Shown in pieces: positions 1 to 15,420 of a DNA stretch of 64,000 nucleotides (position 1 is its first letter; every line of letters starts with the position of its first letter). Source of the DNA: Latrodectus hesperus. Taxonomy: Eukaryota > Arthropoda > Arachnida > Araneae > Theridiidae. The notes under the pieces are model-generated. The model was given only the letters and a program-made list of their open reading frames with translations, had not been told where the DNA came from and searched no databases. The DNA lies in NCBI GenBank assembly GCA_037975125.1, contig CM075856.1, positions 1,039,001-1,103,000 of the forward strand, in the 5' to 3' direction. Position numbers and translations under genes: made by a program.

Positions 1-1556
1 TCTTGCTTAAAAAAAGCGATTAGAAGAAGAGGAAGCTCCCCTTTCAGAGTAGAAAATTACTTTATTTTATGAAATTATTTATGTGTTGTTTATTACGGTA
101 GCAATGGTTGAGTTTGTGCCAAGAAGTAAAAAAAATAAAGTTTTCAGATTTTTTATAATAAAACCAAACAAAGAATTTGAGATTTTGTCATTTATGTAAA
201 AAACGCAGTGTATTTTAATAATTTCAAAGATTTATTAATCAAATAAAAGAATAATATTGAACAAAAGTATCTCTTATGGAGAAATAATAATTTTTATGAA
301 AGAATACGTATCTTTAACTAATATTAAAGTTATAGTAGTCTAGACTTCTTGTTAATATTTAACTATATTTTTTATATTATTTTAGTAAATAAAAAAGTGG
401 TATCCAGCATTTTAATCATTAAAATTTTCATTTAAATTTTATCATAATTCATCAATAAAGTATTTTAATATGTAAGAAATTTAGCCATACACAAAATACA
501 CAAAACATTAATTATTTAAATTTAAAATATGTATATTACTGCTGTGTTATTCTGTAATAATAGTTTGAATTTAAACGTATTAAGGTAATCTAAATTTAAA
601 AATAAAATGTGATTAATCATTTCTGATATCCACCCTACTGACATTTCTTCTATTAGATTTCATAGTTTGGGAATTTGGAGGAAGTAAAATAATATAAATG
701 TAAACTTTTGTAAAGTTTCAAAGGAAAAAGTAAGGAGAAAGAAAGTAAAGTTTAAAGAAGAAAACATTTGAAAACTCTTTTTTGTTAGATAACATACTTA
801 CTTAATAATATAAAATAAGTAAAATAGTTCTTGCAGTTTTTGTGTTGTCATTTAAGGAAGCGAGAATAATTATGCAAATTAGTATATGCCATGGTTGAGA
901 CTCCGATCAGTAGAAAGTAGGAATATCATTCGTTATAAAAGCAAGTTGAACGTCCAAATTCATCAATCGTAACTTGTACAGAGAAAAGAAATAGATGTGT
1001 AGAAATAGACAGGACGAGCATTTAAATTTACTGTATTCAAAGGACAAAAGAAACTTATCTGTTATATATTTGACCCAAATAAAACTAAAGATGTTTTATA
1101 TGAATCCCATGTGTGATGTTTAAAAAAGAAATGGAAAAAAATTACAATCAGCTAATTTTGAGATGAAATAATTAAATGTATTTCTAAGGAAGATATTGAA
1201 AAGAGAGTTAAAACTTTTAAAATGGAAAAATTTACAATTTATACTGAAAATATAAAATTTTCTTTATATTGTAGCCATTATACTTCATACATTTTCCTGA
1301 TGTGAAAAAATTTCACAATAAAGTCTTGAGATTTCATATCTGATCTAGCTGATTTAAATATTTTTAAAAATAGATAAACTATCAATTTCACCAAGGCAAT
1401 GAGCTTGAATCACATGAGACCAAATGTAGTAACATGCGTACCCACCCACCTGGTTTGATTGTTCTTCGAGAAGGATGTATGGGTAATATGTGACTATATT
1501 ACATTAACTAATATAAATGTAACATCATATAACTCCTTGGAAGACATTTCCTTAAT
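1..1556. other. AT-rich spacer, no gene seen
   Basis: AT-rich DNA without an open frame that looks coded and without a recognisable repeat. Runs of A and T dominate. Confidence 0.6.
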
Positions 1557-2045
1557 AAGAAATGTTTTTTTTTTACTCTATGTACGTTCTCGGAATCTCT
1601 GCCATTAATCGACAAGCAACCCAATAAAAGGATGATCAAGTTTAAAAACAAGAATAAAGTCCTTTAGTAGCCTCAAAAGATTTGTCAGTCATTAACTTTA
1701 AAACTTCAGGGCAGTTCTTGAGGTGAGCAGCATCCATATCATCATGATTGCACAGTGGCGAGCGAGCAGAGTCCATTACACCTACTCGATGCAGATGCCT
1801 TAGTTGATAGTCATGTCCAGTTGTCACCCAGAAACAAACGACACCAACAGTTCGTCTTAAGAAGACAAGGATTTTATTGTTCCTATCAAGTAGAGTTTTC
1901 CATTGCTTCTCCCTAGCCTCATCAGCATAGAAACTCTGTCATTTTTTATCTTACTAAGGATTACACTTTTGAGGTTACGCAACGGCAAAGGGGGATTTGG
2001 CTGGATCATAAGGGAACCAGCTTTCGCAGGTCTGATCAAGAAATG
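1557..2045 (-). mobile_element. 5'-truncated LINE insertion with target-site duplication
   Basis: Read on the minus strand, a LINE 3' end runs from 2037 down to a poly-A tract (poly-T at about 1565-1574 on the plus strand). The 8-bp word AAGAAATG lies directly outside both ends, at 1557-1564 and 2038-2045. A short direct repeat, a terminal A-run and loss of the 5' part are the usual signature of target-primed reverse transcription. The unit is about 470 bp, a small fraction of a full LINE. Its coding content is described in the pseudogene entry at 1642-2039. The clade (Jockey/R1-like) is inferred from the C-terminal motif. Confidence 0.75.
1642..2039 (-). pseudogene. LINE ORF2 C-terminal fragment (zinc-knuckle region)
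   Basis: Two minus-strand frames together give the end of a non-LTR retrotransposon polyprotein. Positions 2039-1857 encode a stretch containing AKAGSLMIQPNPPLPLRNLK. After a frame change, 1827-1642 encodes TGHDYQLRHLHRVGVMDSA followed by SPLCNHDDMDAAHLKNC, the Cys/His cluster that closes many Jockey/R1-like ORF2 proteins. The cluster is damaged: the first Cys expected in the CxLC pair is Ser. An intact element would use this region after the reverse transcriptase and RNase H domains; those are absent because the insertion is 5'-truncated. Frameshift plus the lost Cys mark it as non-functional. Family assignment is from motif memory, not a search. Confidence 0.7.
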
Positions 2046-3130
2046 TAGAATAATATTCGAGAGGATATAATGTAAGAAAAGTGCTTCTCAGATGTCTTAC
2101 ATTTTTGGGCTTAGTAGATCCTCGTATACACCAATTTCTCATGAACATTCATTCTTTAAATAGAAAAAAAGCTTCAACCACTCCTGAACTGTTTTAACGA
2201 AAATAATCACTCATCAGCAAATTTTAAGAAACCGAGAAGTATTAAATTGGACGACATCAAAAATAATTGTATAAAATGTTTCTTAGAAGGGTTAAAAAGT
2301 TTTACACAAAATTACATTTATTAATGACAAATAATGTCCAAAACATTTACTACAAATATTTGTAAAATGTTTTTGAAACTTTAAATAGTACAGCTATTGC
2401 AAATATAACTTATTTCAAAGTACTTGTATAAATTAATCCCAGTTGAGCTATTTAAATTTAAAAGATCATCTGAATTTTTATAAGATTCTGAATGAAGTTA
2501 TTAATAATTTTGAATAAAATAAAGGAATTAATCACTTGTATAAAACTGAATATTTTATTTATATCAATTCTGTTCAAATTCTTATGCATATAAAATAATG
2601 CTACATCGGATGAATTTGATTATTTAAAATTAATTTTTCAAAATTTGTAATAATAACTAAATCAAATGTAATTTTCAATAGTAGTAATTTTCTTGCATTT
2701 AATGGGTCCAATCATTAACTGGAATTGAATATCAATCCATATTTAATTTTCACACTGGGAATAGAGGTACAGTTTTAAATTAAATACAATTTTATAAAAC
2801 TAATTAACCTTTTTCCAAAACTAATGTAATTGTATAATTTTAATTCAGACACCTCATAATTATTAAGGACAGAAACCTGGAATATTATTATTTTGGAATT
2901 GTTTTCGATGATAAATATCTGGAAAATTAGAACAGAAATATAGCATATACTTGATTTCTAATTTTCAGAAAATGGGCCATTAAAATATTTTAATTGAATG
3001 GTATTGATCTACATTTAAATGTTTAGACATTATTTCACAAAATTAAAGTACAGTTTGAGTAAAGATAATAAAATATCACATATTAATATATTATTTGAAT
3101 TTTATGAAACTTAAATATTGATATTAACAT
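2046..3130. other. AT-rich spacer, no gene seen
   Basis: No credible coding frame, terminal repeat or tandem array was recognised. Confidence 0.6.
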
Positions 3131-3231
3131 TCACACACACACACGCACGCACGCACGCACGCACACACACGCGCACGCACGCACACACACGCGCACGCAC
3201 GCACACACACGCGCACGCACGCACACACACC
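3131..3231 (+). repeat. (CA)n/(GCAC)n array with a 20-bp higher-order unit
   Basis: Alternating purine-pyrimidine DNA in which CACA runs alternate with GCAC and CGCG. From about 3160 a unit of the form GCACACACACGCGCACGCAC repeats about three times. It is the most GC-rich simple repeat in the window and passes directly into (TA)n. Confidence 0.9.
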
Positions 3232-3597
<366 letters not shown>

Positions 3598-4395
3598 ATT
3601 CCATAACTTACTCAGTAAACATCATCATATTTTAGTGCAAAAATGTGCAGCAAGATTACAAAAAAAAATAAAATAAAGAATTAATTTTACATTCTCAATA
3701 TGCGCCATTTCTTAAGATATTACTATTTCTTAATTTTTATACTGCAGAGAAATTAATTGAGTGTTTTCAGATAAGACATATTATTCTCAATTAAATATAA
3801 TTTGTGGAGTTATATTTATCTTGCATTCAAAAAACTATTAGGTTAAAATAAACTGACTACTTAGTCTATAGAATTCCATGCCAACAAAGAAACAACATTA
3901 TGTTCTTATGTTGTTTCTTAGCAAAATTATCTTTTCAAAAATAAATACGGGCACATCAAAATAAAATAGAAGTAAAATCACACACACATACATTCACGTG
4001 TATATATCATCGTATGAAGTATTTGAGGCTCCATGAATCAATGTCTTAAGAACTAATGTTTGGCTTTTGTAAAATAAATAAAATATATCAATGTACATCG
4101 TTGTTTTTTTTTTTTTTTTTGAATTGAAGTTTGCTAAATTAATAGCTTCCTACTTAATTAAAAAAAATTCGTTGTAATGTTATGGAAAGGAATAACTAAA
4201 TAACTGAATTCGAGGAAAAACAAGAATAAATTTTAAATATATAATTCTTACATTTGCCCAGATTTTATAAATTACTATATGCATAACTGTAAAGATAAAA
4301 TGTGAAATATCTTGTTGCATATTTTGCTAAATGCATTTCTTGGTTATACTTTTCTTTCACCTACTATGCTCTAATATTTAGCGGAATCAATGAAA
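3598..4395. other. AT-rich spacer with one short hairpin
   Basis: No gene seen. A perfect 12-bp inverted repeat (arms 3887-3898 and 3908-3919, 9-nt loop) reads AAGAAACAACAT and its complement. A poly-T run lies near 4104-4120. Confidence 0.6.
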
Positions 4396-5535
4396 ATAAA
4401 TTTTTATGATCGAAGTTAAAATATTTAACTTTCTTAAATGTAATGCAATTGAACATTGTTTCATTTCCAGTAAATCTAAGCTGAGGTATCATTTTAATTA
4501 AAAAATAATTAAAATTTCTCAAAAGCTTCCTTTAATACCTGTTAGGACATCTTTAAAAATGCTTCGTTTCTAATTTTAAAGATATCAGAATGACCCACTG
4601 GAAAAGTATAACACTAAAGTAAAATAAGTAAACTGAAATACACAAGAGGTGAGAAAAATCAATCTCCTACGTAAATGTTAACTTGAATGAAATATAATAT
4701 AATATTTGTTTTTTTTAAAAAGGCTTTGATTTAACATTGTTCAAAGTCTAATTAATTTTAAAATTACTTTGTTGGTATATTTATATAATCACACCCTAAT
4801 CAGAGGCTAATATTTTTATAATATTTAAAAGAAATGCAAAAAACTGAGTAATTATATTAATTAAAGTAATTAAATGAGTTTTAAAATTGTATAAATCTTT
4901 CTTTACTTAATTATTACTACATCAACGTAAATAATTTTGTTCTCTTAAAATTTATATTTCAAATTAACTAATAAGAAATCGATAATAATTATTTTTCCTT
5001 ACTGATGTAATTTAGAAAGAATGCTAATTAGAAATTTAATTTAAAATAATGCATTTTATGTGTCTAAGTTAGTTATAGTTTCATTTAATCCTAGTTTATA
5101 AGAATGATATTGCACTTAAATGTTTTAATTATTTTAAGTGCTCTAGTATTTCTCTTTCCTATCATTAAACAATTAAAAGAAGAATGTACAATTATAATTC
5201 TGATGCGCCTTAAATCGAGTTATTCCCTTAAATTAATGAATTTATGTGAAAAGGGTAAAGAAAATACGTAATTAATACTTATTAAACTAATGGAATTGTC
5301 CAATCAAATTCTATTAATTTAATAATTTAATAATTGTTAAAAGCTATTTGAGCAATTATAATGTACTAGTGCGATGTATTTCATTCAATTTATATCTCTA
5401 TCTAAATAATTTTTCTTCAATTAAACTATACCAATGAGTTAATAGTTATTTAAGATGTTGAAGATTTTTTATTTTTATTTTTGCGTAATGACAAAATTTA
5501 TTTCTCCTCTTTAAAAATTATACTCGCCACGAACT
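4396..5535 (+). repeat. Diverged 1.1-kb duplication, copy 1
   Basis: Collinear with 9345-10490 in the same orientation. Shared blocks include ATCATTTTAATTAAAAA near 4490, TTACCTGTTAG-like words near 4538, CTAATCAGAGG near 4797, TTTCATTTAATCCTAGTTTATA-like words near 5080 and TATTTAAGATG near 5446. Many substitutions and small indels separate the copies. No reading frame is conserved, so this is either an old segmental duplication or two copies of an unrecognised transposon. Confidence 0.75.
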
Positions 5536-5755
5536 AAGCAATTTACTTTAGTGTCTCTAAAATTTAATTAACATCACTTAAAATAGAAAATTCATTTTCA
5601 GTATGAAAATTAGTTAGCTTCTGAAATGATATCATATGTCTGTTACATGATACCACTGTCTGGATAAACGCTTATCTACACTGGCACCATGAAAATATAC
5701 ATAACCTAAGGAATAACCGCAAAAAGTTTTGTATCAAATATTAATTTTAAAACAT

Positions 5756-5871
5756 TTTCTCTCTCTCTCTCTCTCTCACATACATACACACACTCACACA
5801 CACCCACACACCTACACACTCACACACACACACATACACACGCACACACACACACACTCACACACACACAA
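5756..5871 (+). repeat. (CT)n then imperfect (CA)n
   Basis: A short (TC)n run is followed by about 90 bp of CA repeats interrupted by CATA, CTCA and CCCA words. Confidence 0.9.
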
Positions 5872-7318
5872 GAATATTATTTGATTACAATAATTATTCC
5901 CCAATCAGATTCATTGGAAATTGTTGCTATCATTACTGAAATTAATATAATTCATTTCACCAACCACAACAAATATTTAAATGAAATTTTTAATTCTATG
6001 TTAACTGTACGTAAATATTGGGTTAAATAACCCAATATTTATAAATAGAAAATTTTGAAAAATATTATTCGCAGTCAAAATTATTTAAGAATATCATATC
6101 TAAATTTAGAGGTATTCAATTTAATATCATAAATTCAAGGATTGCCCGTTTTATTTAGATTTATATTTTCTAATTTGTTTGACTCATTTATACTTTCTGA
6201 TTGTCGCGGAAAGATTAAAGCTGAATTCTTAGCACCAAATAAAATTCATGTGCAATGGAATTACTCAGGATGATGATTATGGTTTTTGTTTTTTATTTCT
6301 AAAATTTTTTATGCTTTGCAAGATATTTTATTTTTAAAAAATGTTTTTAAATTCGTTGAGAATTATTTTTCTTAAAAGAACAATTACTGAATCCCTAATT
6401 TAAAAAATGCCTTACTCCTTACTCATATTAGCTTAAATTTATTTTCTACTTGAAATAGGTACTCTAATTATACATTTAAAGAGCTTTAAAATTCTCTTTT
6501 AAATTTTATTCCTTCAGAGCAGTCAAAATTATGTCATTAAAATATATAATTATTGCAATGTTCTACAATTTTTAGGGTAGCATATTTCATATTATTTGTA
6601 AAATCTTTAAACGTGATAATATTTTTCAAATTATTTTTATTGAATTTATAGTTTGAGAATTTTAGATTTTTAAGCTTTCGTTTCAAATATAGTTCTATAT
6701 AGGAAAAAAAAACTTTGAATATATATTCATTATATTTTCAATTTTATTGCATACAATTGTGTCATTAATATTTATTTTTTATCTCTATAAAATTAGAAAT
6801 GATTGCGTAAATATTTCACTCACATAATTCCCTTTGAGATTTAAAAGGGTCAAGAACGGGTTTCCTCAAACTTTTGATTCATTTATTTAATGGTATTTTC
6901 GGACACACAAGTTATTTCCTTAAGCTCATCAACCGACAATAATTACTTAATACTCTTGACTGATTTTCATCAGTTAGATGAATTGGCTTAACAAGTAATG
7001 CGTTCTGCTTCATGGCACATTCACTGTGGTTGAATGAATGCTTATAATATATATTATAAACTTTTAAGAAAAATTTTACAAATATTTGTTGAAATAATAA
7101 TTTTATAATAAATTTATAATATATCATTTCAACAAATATTTATAAAATGTTTAATTGAAAGTAATATTTAATAGTGTATAATTATATTACTAAGCACTAA
7201 TACTTATAATAAAATTATATTTTTATAATATAATAAAAATAGTTTTTAATAATTTTCTATTAACCATATAATAAATACGCAGTTGCTTAATTTGGACCAT
7301 TGTTTAAATATACACATT
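5872..7318. other. AT-rich spacer with two inverted repeats
   Basis: No gene seen. A perfect 14-bp inverted repeat with a 2-nt loop lies at 6012-6041 (arm TAAATATTGGGTTA). A second pair, 7073-7095 and 7126-7148, has 23-nt arms with one mismatch around a 30-nt AT spacer. Both could form hairpins; the second resembles a tiny decayed MITE core. Confidence 0.6.
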
Positions 7319-7560
7319 ATGTCGTTACTTACGACACTTAGACAAGCCAAGCTTCTTATGCCACTGGCTATGCGAATTTTAATTAGAAGGGTGCGTTTTT
7401 CGTTTAACCAATACAACACGAAGGTGAAAGTATGATTTAGTTCCAAGCTCTTGCGTTAGATGACACCATCTACATATCCACTCCCTCCCTCAATTTTGAC
7501 ATTGAGCTGAAGAAGAGAGAAAATATTCTTTTGACTATTACACCAATGGTAACTGCTCCA
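7319..7560 (-). mobile_element. AAC-tailed SINE, 5'-truncated copy
   Basis: On the minus strand this matches the body and 3' end of the SINE copies at 41901-42140 and 53511-53905. Shared words, read on the plus strand here, include GGTGAAAGTATGA, GGGTGCGT, CTATGCGAATTTTAATTAGAA-like and GACAAGCCAAGCTT. The match begins at the word for GGAGCAGTTACCATTGG (plus 7543-7560) and stops exactly where the (TA)n tract starts, so the tRNA-like head is missing. A small internal segment near 7507-7520 is replaced by unrelated bases. Confidence 0.75.
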
Positions 7561-7563
7561 CAA

Positions 7564-9344
<1,781 letters not shown>

Positions 9345-10490
9345 TCTTGTGACCGAAGCTAAAATAATTTATTCTCTTAAATGCAATGTAATTAAATTTT
9401 ACTTCATTTGCAGCGTATTTAAGCAGAGGCATCATTTTAATTAAAAAGTAATTAATCTTAAGTTTATTCAAAAATAGCCTCATTACCTGTTAGAATTTCT
9501 TTAAATATGCCTCGCTTCAAATTTTAATGATATCAGGATGACACAGAAGAAAACAAACCCCAAAATAAACTAAAACTAAAGTAAGCTGGTAAAATAAGTC
9601 CCCGAGGGGAAAGTTATTTTGCATAAAAGATAAAATGATAATAATATTTGTTTTGAAGAAACATTTTGACTTAGCACCTCAGCTTGTTTAATGTCCAATT
9701 AATTTCGAAAACTCTATTTACTTTGTAGGCATATTTAGCTAATGGTAGCCTAATCAGAGGTTTAAATTTCTATAATGTTTGCATCAGTACTTTAAAAGTT
9801 TGAATAATTATATTAAGCACAGTAATTAAACAAGTTTTAAAATTTTAGGAAACTCTTTCTTTAGATAATTATCAATAAATGCTTTTATAACCTCATGTTG
9901 TCTCAGTTTATATTTTAAATTAACTATGAAAAGAATCAATATTAATTATTTTTCCTCATTTTCGTAACTCAGTAAGAGTTATAATTTAAAATTTAATTTA
10001 AACTAATGTATTTTCCACGTCAACACATTACTTCATAGTTTTATTTAATCTTAATTTATATGAGTTATACTGAAATTAAATATTTTAGTTATCTTAAATA
10101 CTCGAAAACTTATCTTAATCAGATTAAATAATTAGTAAATTATGATATGATAATAAAGTTATCGAGTTTATGTTTGAATTATCTATTCAGATTAATGAAG
10201 TTTAGTTTTGAGAAATGGATTTATATAATTAAAATTAATAAAATTTATGCGGTTGGGCAATTTAATACCATTAGGTTCATAATTTAGAAATCCCCAAAAG
10301 CTGTTTCTACTATTATCATACATTCAATGCAATATATTTCAGCGCGTTTTCTTTATTTGTGATATATTTAATTTAAATCATTTCTTATTCAATTATATTT
10401 CAGGAATGTGTCAAATGCTATTTAAGATGCTTATTTTTGTTTAATAAACAGAGACAATTTTCTTCTTTAAAACTAGTAACTTATGAACTG
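9345..10490 (+). repeat. Diverged 1.1-kb duplication, copy 2
   Basis: Direct-orientation partner of 4396-5535, about 4.95 kb downstream. Collinear blocks include CATCATTTTAATTAAAAA near 9430, TTACCTGTTAGAATTTCTTT near 9484, CCTAATCAGAGG near 9749, TTTTATTTAATCTTAATTTAT near 10040 and TATTTAAGATGC near 10420. The order of blocks is kept over the whole length. Confidence 0.75.
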
Positions 10491-10690
10491 AAAATTAGAC
10501 ATTTGTCTGTGAAGTAGGCGTCTTATCAAAAGATTATTGAACATATTTTTGATGATACTCCACCGAAACTAAAAGAACCATTAAAAATATTCCATATTTT
10601 TTATAAATTCTTTCACAAAAATAAATCATAATAGTAAGGAACCATTCGTAATCCATCCATTGCACAAACAAACTGGGCATCATCATTTGC

Positions 10691-10852
<162 letters not shown>

Positions 10853-11061
10853 CCGTTTGATATTAACTGCATTTTCACAAAATTTAAATTTTGATTAAGG
10901 GTTTTTATTAAAAATTTCTCAACAATTCAAATGTATTCATATTAATGCCATTAGTTTATTTATGTTTCATGAATTGCGTGTTGCGTAGAGGAATTCATTT
11001 GAGTTTTTCTGAAAATAGTTTATATTATTTTACAAATCCTTCAAGAGCTCTTCCTACTGCA

Positions 11062-11275
11062 AGCACAGAGTAACAACCAGTAAACGTATGAGGACGGAAA
11101 TCCTGAACCTGAATTATATGAAGGCGAAATTAGGAGACTAATTTCCTCACTCCCGAATGGTAAGGCACTGGGTCTAGATGGAATAGATAATATCATTCTC
11201 AAACAGATCAACAAGCATGTTCCTAGAATTGCTCACTACCTTTTTACAAACCTGCTGGAAGCTGAGCTACTTCAG
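11062..11275 (+). pseudogene. LINE reverse-transcriptase N-terminal fragment
   Basis: One frame encodes YEDGNPEPELYEGEIRRLI followed by SSLPNGKALGLDGIDNIILK. This is the fingers region of a non-LTR reverse transcriptase, just before the catalytic core; the conserved K-A-P-G-x-D-G-I motif is present with Pro changed to Leu. An upstream stop codon sits about seven codons before this stretch. Downstream the frame stays open to about 11400 but leaves the RT pattern near 11270. The catalytic YxDD box, RNase H and the start are all missing, so it is a scrap of a Jockey/R1-like ORF2. No target-site duplication was found. Confidence 0.7.
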
Positions 11276-11480
11276 AGCAGAGGGGTGCCCTACAGATGTA
11301 TCTGGAGCTGTTGCGTACGGAGTTTGGAACTGTTGCAGGAGTGGTGCCCCGGCGGTGCCACTTTCTTTTATTCTTTCCAGCAACTCCCATCTAAACTGGT
11401 AGAACCCTTCTTGGGTTAGGTACAGGGGAGTTGGCTGGTGTATACATTTTGCTTGTTTTGGAGAGTTAAACGATGAAGTC
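11276..11480 (+). repeat. GC-raised segment joined to the LINE scrap, identity unknown
   Basis: Roughly half G+C, against about a quarter around it, with words such as GGTGCCCCGGCGGTGCCAC and CTTGGGTTAGGTACAGGGGA. It adjoins the reverse-transcriptase fragment and is probably another transposon piece or the LINE's non-coding part. The 61-codon frame starting at 11217 bridges the two segments and is not convincing as a gene. Confidence 0.4.
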
Positions 11481-12480
11481 TAACATCAAATAAAATTCAT
11501 ATGCAAAGGGGTTTTCTCAAAATGAAATTTTATATTTTGTATTTTTATGATTCCACCTTATTCTTATTCTCTCAGGGGTTATTAGTCATTCCTACACCAA
11601 GATGTATTTTAGAATTCATCGAAAATAAAATGCTTCATGTAAAAGATCAAGTTATGAATTTAAGTATACTGCATAATGTTGCTTAAAAGTAAAATGAAAA
11701 AGGTAGGTTTTATAATATGACAGTTTTTTTAGATTTAATTCTCATATGATTTTTAATGTCGATTTTTAATAATATATTTGAAACTGATGAAATATGTGAC
11801 ACTAAAATATATTTAAAGCATTTAAAAAATGCTTCGAATAATAATTTGATGTTTCTATATATTATATAATCGTAAGATAAATAATGATAAATATTTCTAA
11901 GTTTCACAATTCTAAAACAATAATATAATGTAAAATGTTATTGTTTTGGTACCACTTTTCTGTTCACTCAGTTGTTAGAAATATAATTTTTTATGGTCAA
12001 AAAACAAACAAAAATTTAGCATCTAATGTAATTTTTAATGGTTTTAAATAAACAATATTTTTACTTAAAATATTATCAATATTGCTTAAACATTTTCGTG
12101 TGTTTATTGTAAGAATATATGATAATTAAACAATTGAGTCACATTAAGACATTAAATTAGAATATGCATCCAAGTAATTATATATGAATTTTTACAGTGT
12201 GTTAAAACATACCCTGTAGAGTTAATATTTAAAGAGTATTGCATAAATATGGGTCTTTTAATTTTTTTTTACATTTACAAATAATTCTAATATTTCTTGA
12301 TACTGCGAGTTTTCAATGTGAATATTTTATTCTAAAATTTAATGTATAAAAATATTTTCTCTTTGTTTCTTAAAAATTGATAGTGAATGCTTATTCCCCA
12401 TGGTGCTCAGAAGAAAAAAAAACCATGTATAACCAGTGATAAAAGCTCCATTTATTTAAAAGAAATGCACCACTTACTGT
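11481..12480. other. AT-rich spacer, no gene seen
   Basis: No coding frame or repeat was recognised. Confidence 0.6.
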
Positions 12481-12800
12481 CCCCAAAGAACAATACCACT
12501 AGAGACAAAGCAAAAAGGATTTCTATATACATAAATGCGCCCATGTCAGCGCAATGCAGAGCGCCAAAAATAGAAAAAATAGAGAGAGCCTCCCCTAATG
12601 CGGACTGGAACAAGACAAAATAAAAGCAGCCATGATAAGTCCTGTTGTAAGGGTAACTAGAAGCGAATGCACCAGCAAGAAGAAAGTAACTAAGTCGTCC
12701 TGCGTTGGGGACACTTCGAAGTGATTGGATAAAATTAGCCACATGTGGTTCTGACGCAGCGTTAACAACCCTGAAGGATTGACTACTGGGATTTGTCTAC
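12481..12800 (-). other. GC-raised island; possible exon or conserved non-coding element
   Basis: Base composition rises to near half G+C over about 320 bp. On the minus strand an ATG at 12744 opens a 49-codon frame closed by TAG at 12595-12597. It begins MWLILSNHFEVSPTQDDLV and continues into a hydrophobic, membrane-like stretch (TFFLLVHSLLVTLTTGLIMA). The frame stays open upstream through LLTLRQNH to a possible splice acceptor, CCTTCAG, near 12766-12772. Another minus frame (12742 to 12452) is also open and hydrophobic but lacks an ATG start at its 5' end. I do not recognise the protein. Hydrophobicity in two frames and the early stop weaken the exon idea; a regulatory element is the main alternative. 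Confidence 0.3.
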
Positions 12801-13570
12801 AGGAGCTCTTGTAAAAGATTAATTTTAAGTAACATTGTGTTATAGTCTGGCGCTGGTTTAGTCTAGTTTTCTTACATTGATGTGTGTTTTTATAAAAATA
12901 TTCCCATTATATCATAAAACTTAAAAAGATAAGAATTAATATAAAAGTAAGAGGATAATAGACTAAATTGACATTGCATAGAATATTTGTCTTCTGTAAA
13001 AAAAAAAATCTTAATTTGACATATTTTAATATATTGACAACCAAACTAAGAAAAATATTTGTCTCGACTATTTAGATATCTTAACAGGAGAAATATTAAA
13101 CACAATATGCAGGTTTACATGTAACACTTTCTTATTCATCTACATTCACGTAAAAGAGAAGTTTTTATAGAACCATGTAATAAAATAAATACATTTATAT
13201 TTCTAAATTATATTATTATTAGTCCTTATGTAACATTATTAAGCATATAGTAAATTTCTTAGATTCTAATAAAAAATAACTTTTTTAAGTATTATTTACT
13301 CAATTGAGATAACAAAAATTCAAAATAAAATGTTTATACTTTTACTGAAAAATATGCTTATTCATAAAATAAAATCTTTCACTTGATTTTATAATATAAA
13401 TATTTTTTATATCTTAAGATTATATTATTAATATAAATGTAATATGTATTTGTGTACGCAAGAATAAAAAGATGGAAATTGATTTGTTTGTAGAATTAAC
13501 TGTAAATAACTAGCCTTTTTTATAAAAAACACTAAATATCTTGCTAGATATATTGAAACAAACAAATATC
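12801..13570. other. AT-rich spacer, no gene seen
   Basis: No coding frame or repeat was recognised. Confidence 0.6.
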
Positions 13571-15049
<1,479 letters not shown>

Positions 15050-15420
15050 TTTTGTCTTCTTTCATAAAAAATTTTTTTTTTCATAATATTCTTTCCAATT
15101 TTGTTCATACAACAACTAGTCCATTCTCGCCAAAAGTTCCTCATTTTCTCTCCCAAAGACATCATCTTTGAGATTTTCTTTATCATCTGCTGTTTTTTAT
15201 ATCATCATTTTCTTTTACCGTTTCTCTGCAAAACATATCTGGTCGCTCTCTTTCTTTTTTTTTTCAGCAAGAGATATGATTTTTATTTCGAAAGAAGGAA
15301 AAAATGACGCTTCTTTTACAAAAGTAAGCCTCCCCCAGCAGACCTTCCAGTCCGCCAAATAATCTCGGATTGGCTCAATGTACGGATGATGATGATGATG
15401 ACAAGATACCATTTTTGCAC
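15050..15420. other. Pyrimidine-rich, slightly GC-raised segment
   Basis: Long C/T-rich runs on the plus strand lead to a short GC-rich core, CCCCCAGCAGACCTTCCAG, near 15332, then an ATTGGCT word and a (GAT)n run near 15386. Short open frames in all phases are low complexity. I see no gene. Confidence 0.35.

Noticed and set aside
12452..12742. A 96-codon minus-strand protein beginning in the same island
   Set aside because: Its 5' codon is GTG, not ATG, which is not credible for an animal nuclear gene; kept only as part of the island description.
15101..15412. Three overlapping frames of 64-68 codons
   Set aside because: Built from C/T-rich runs giving Phe/Leu/Ser stretches on one strand and Lys/Glu on the other; not gene-like.
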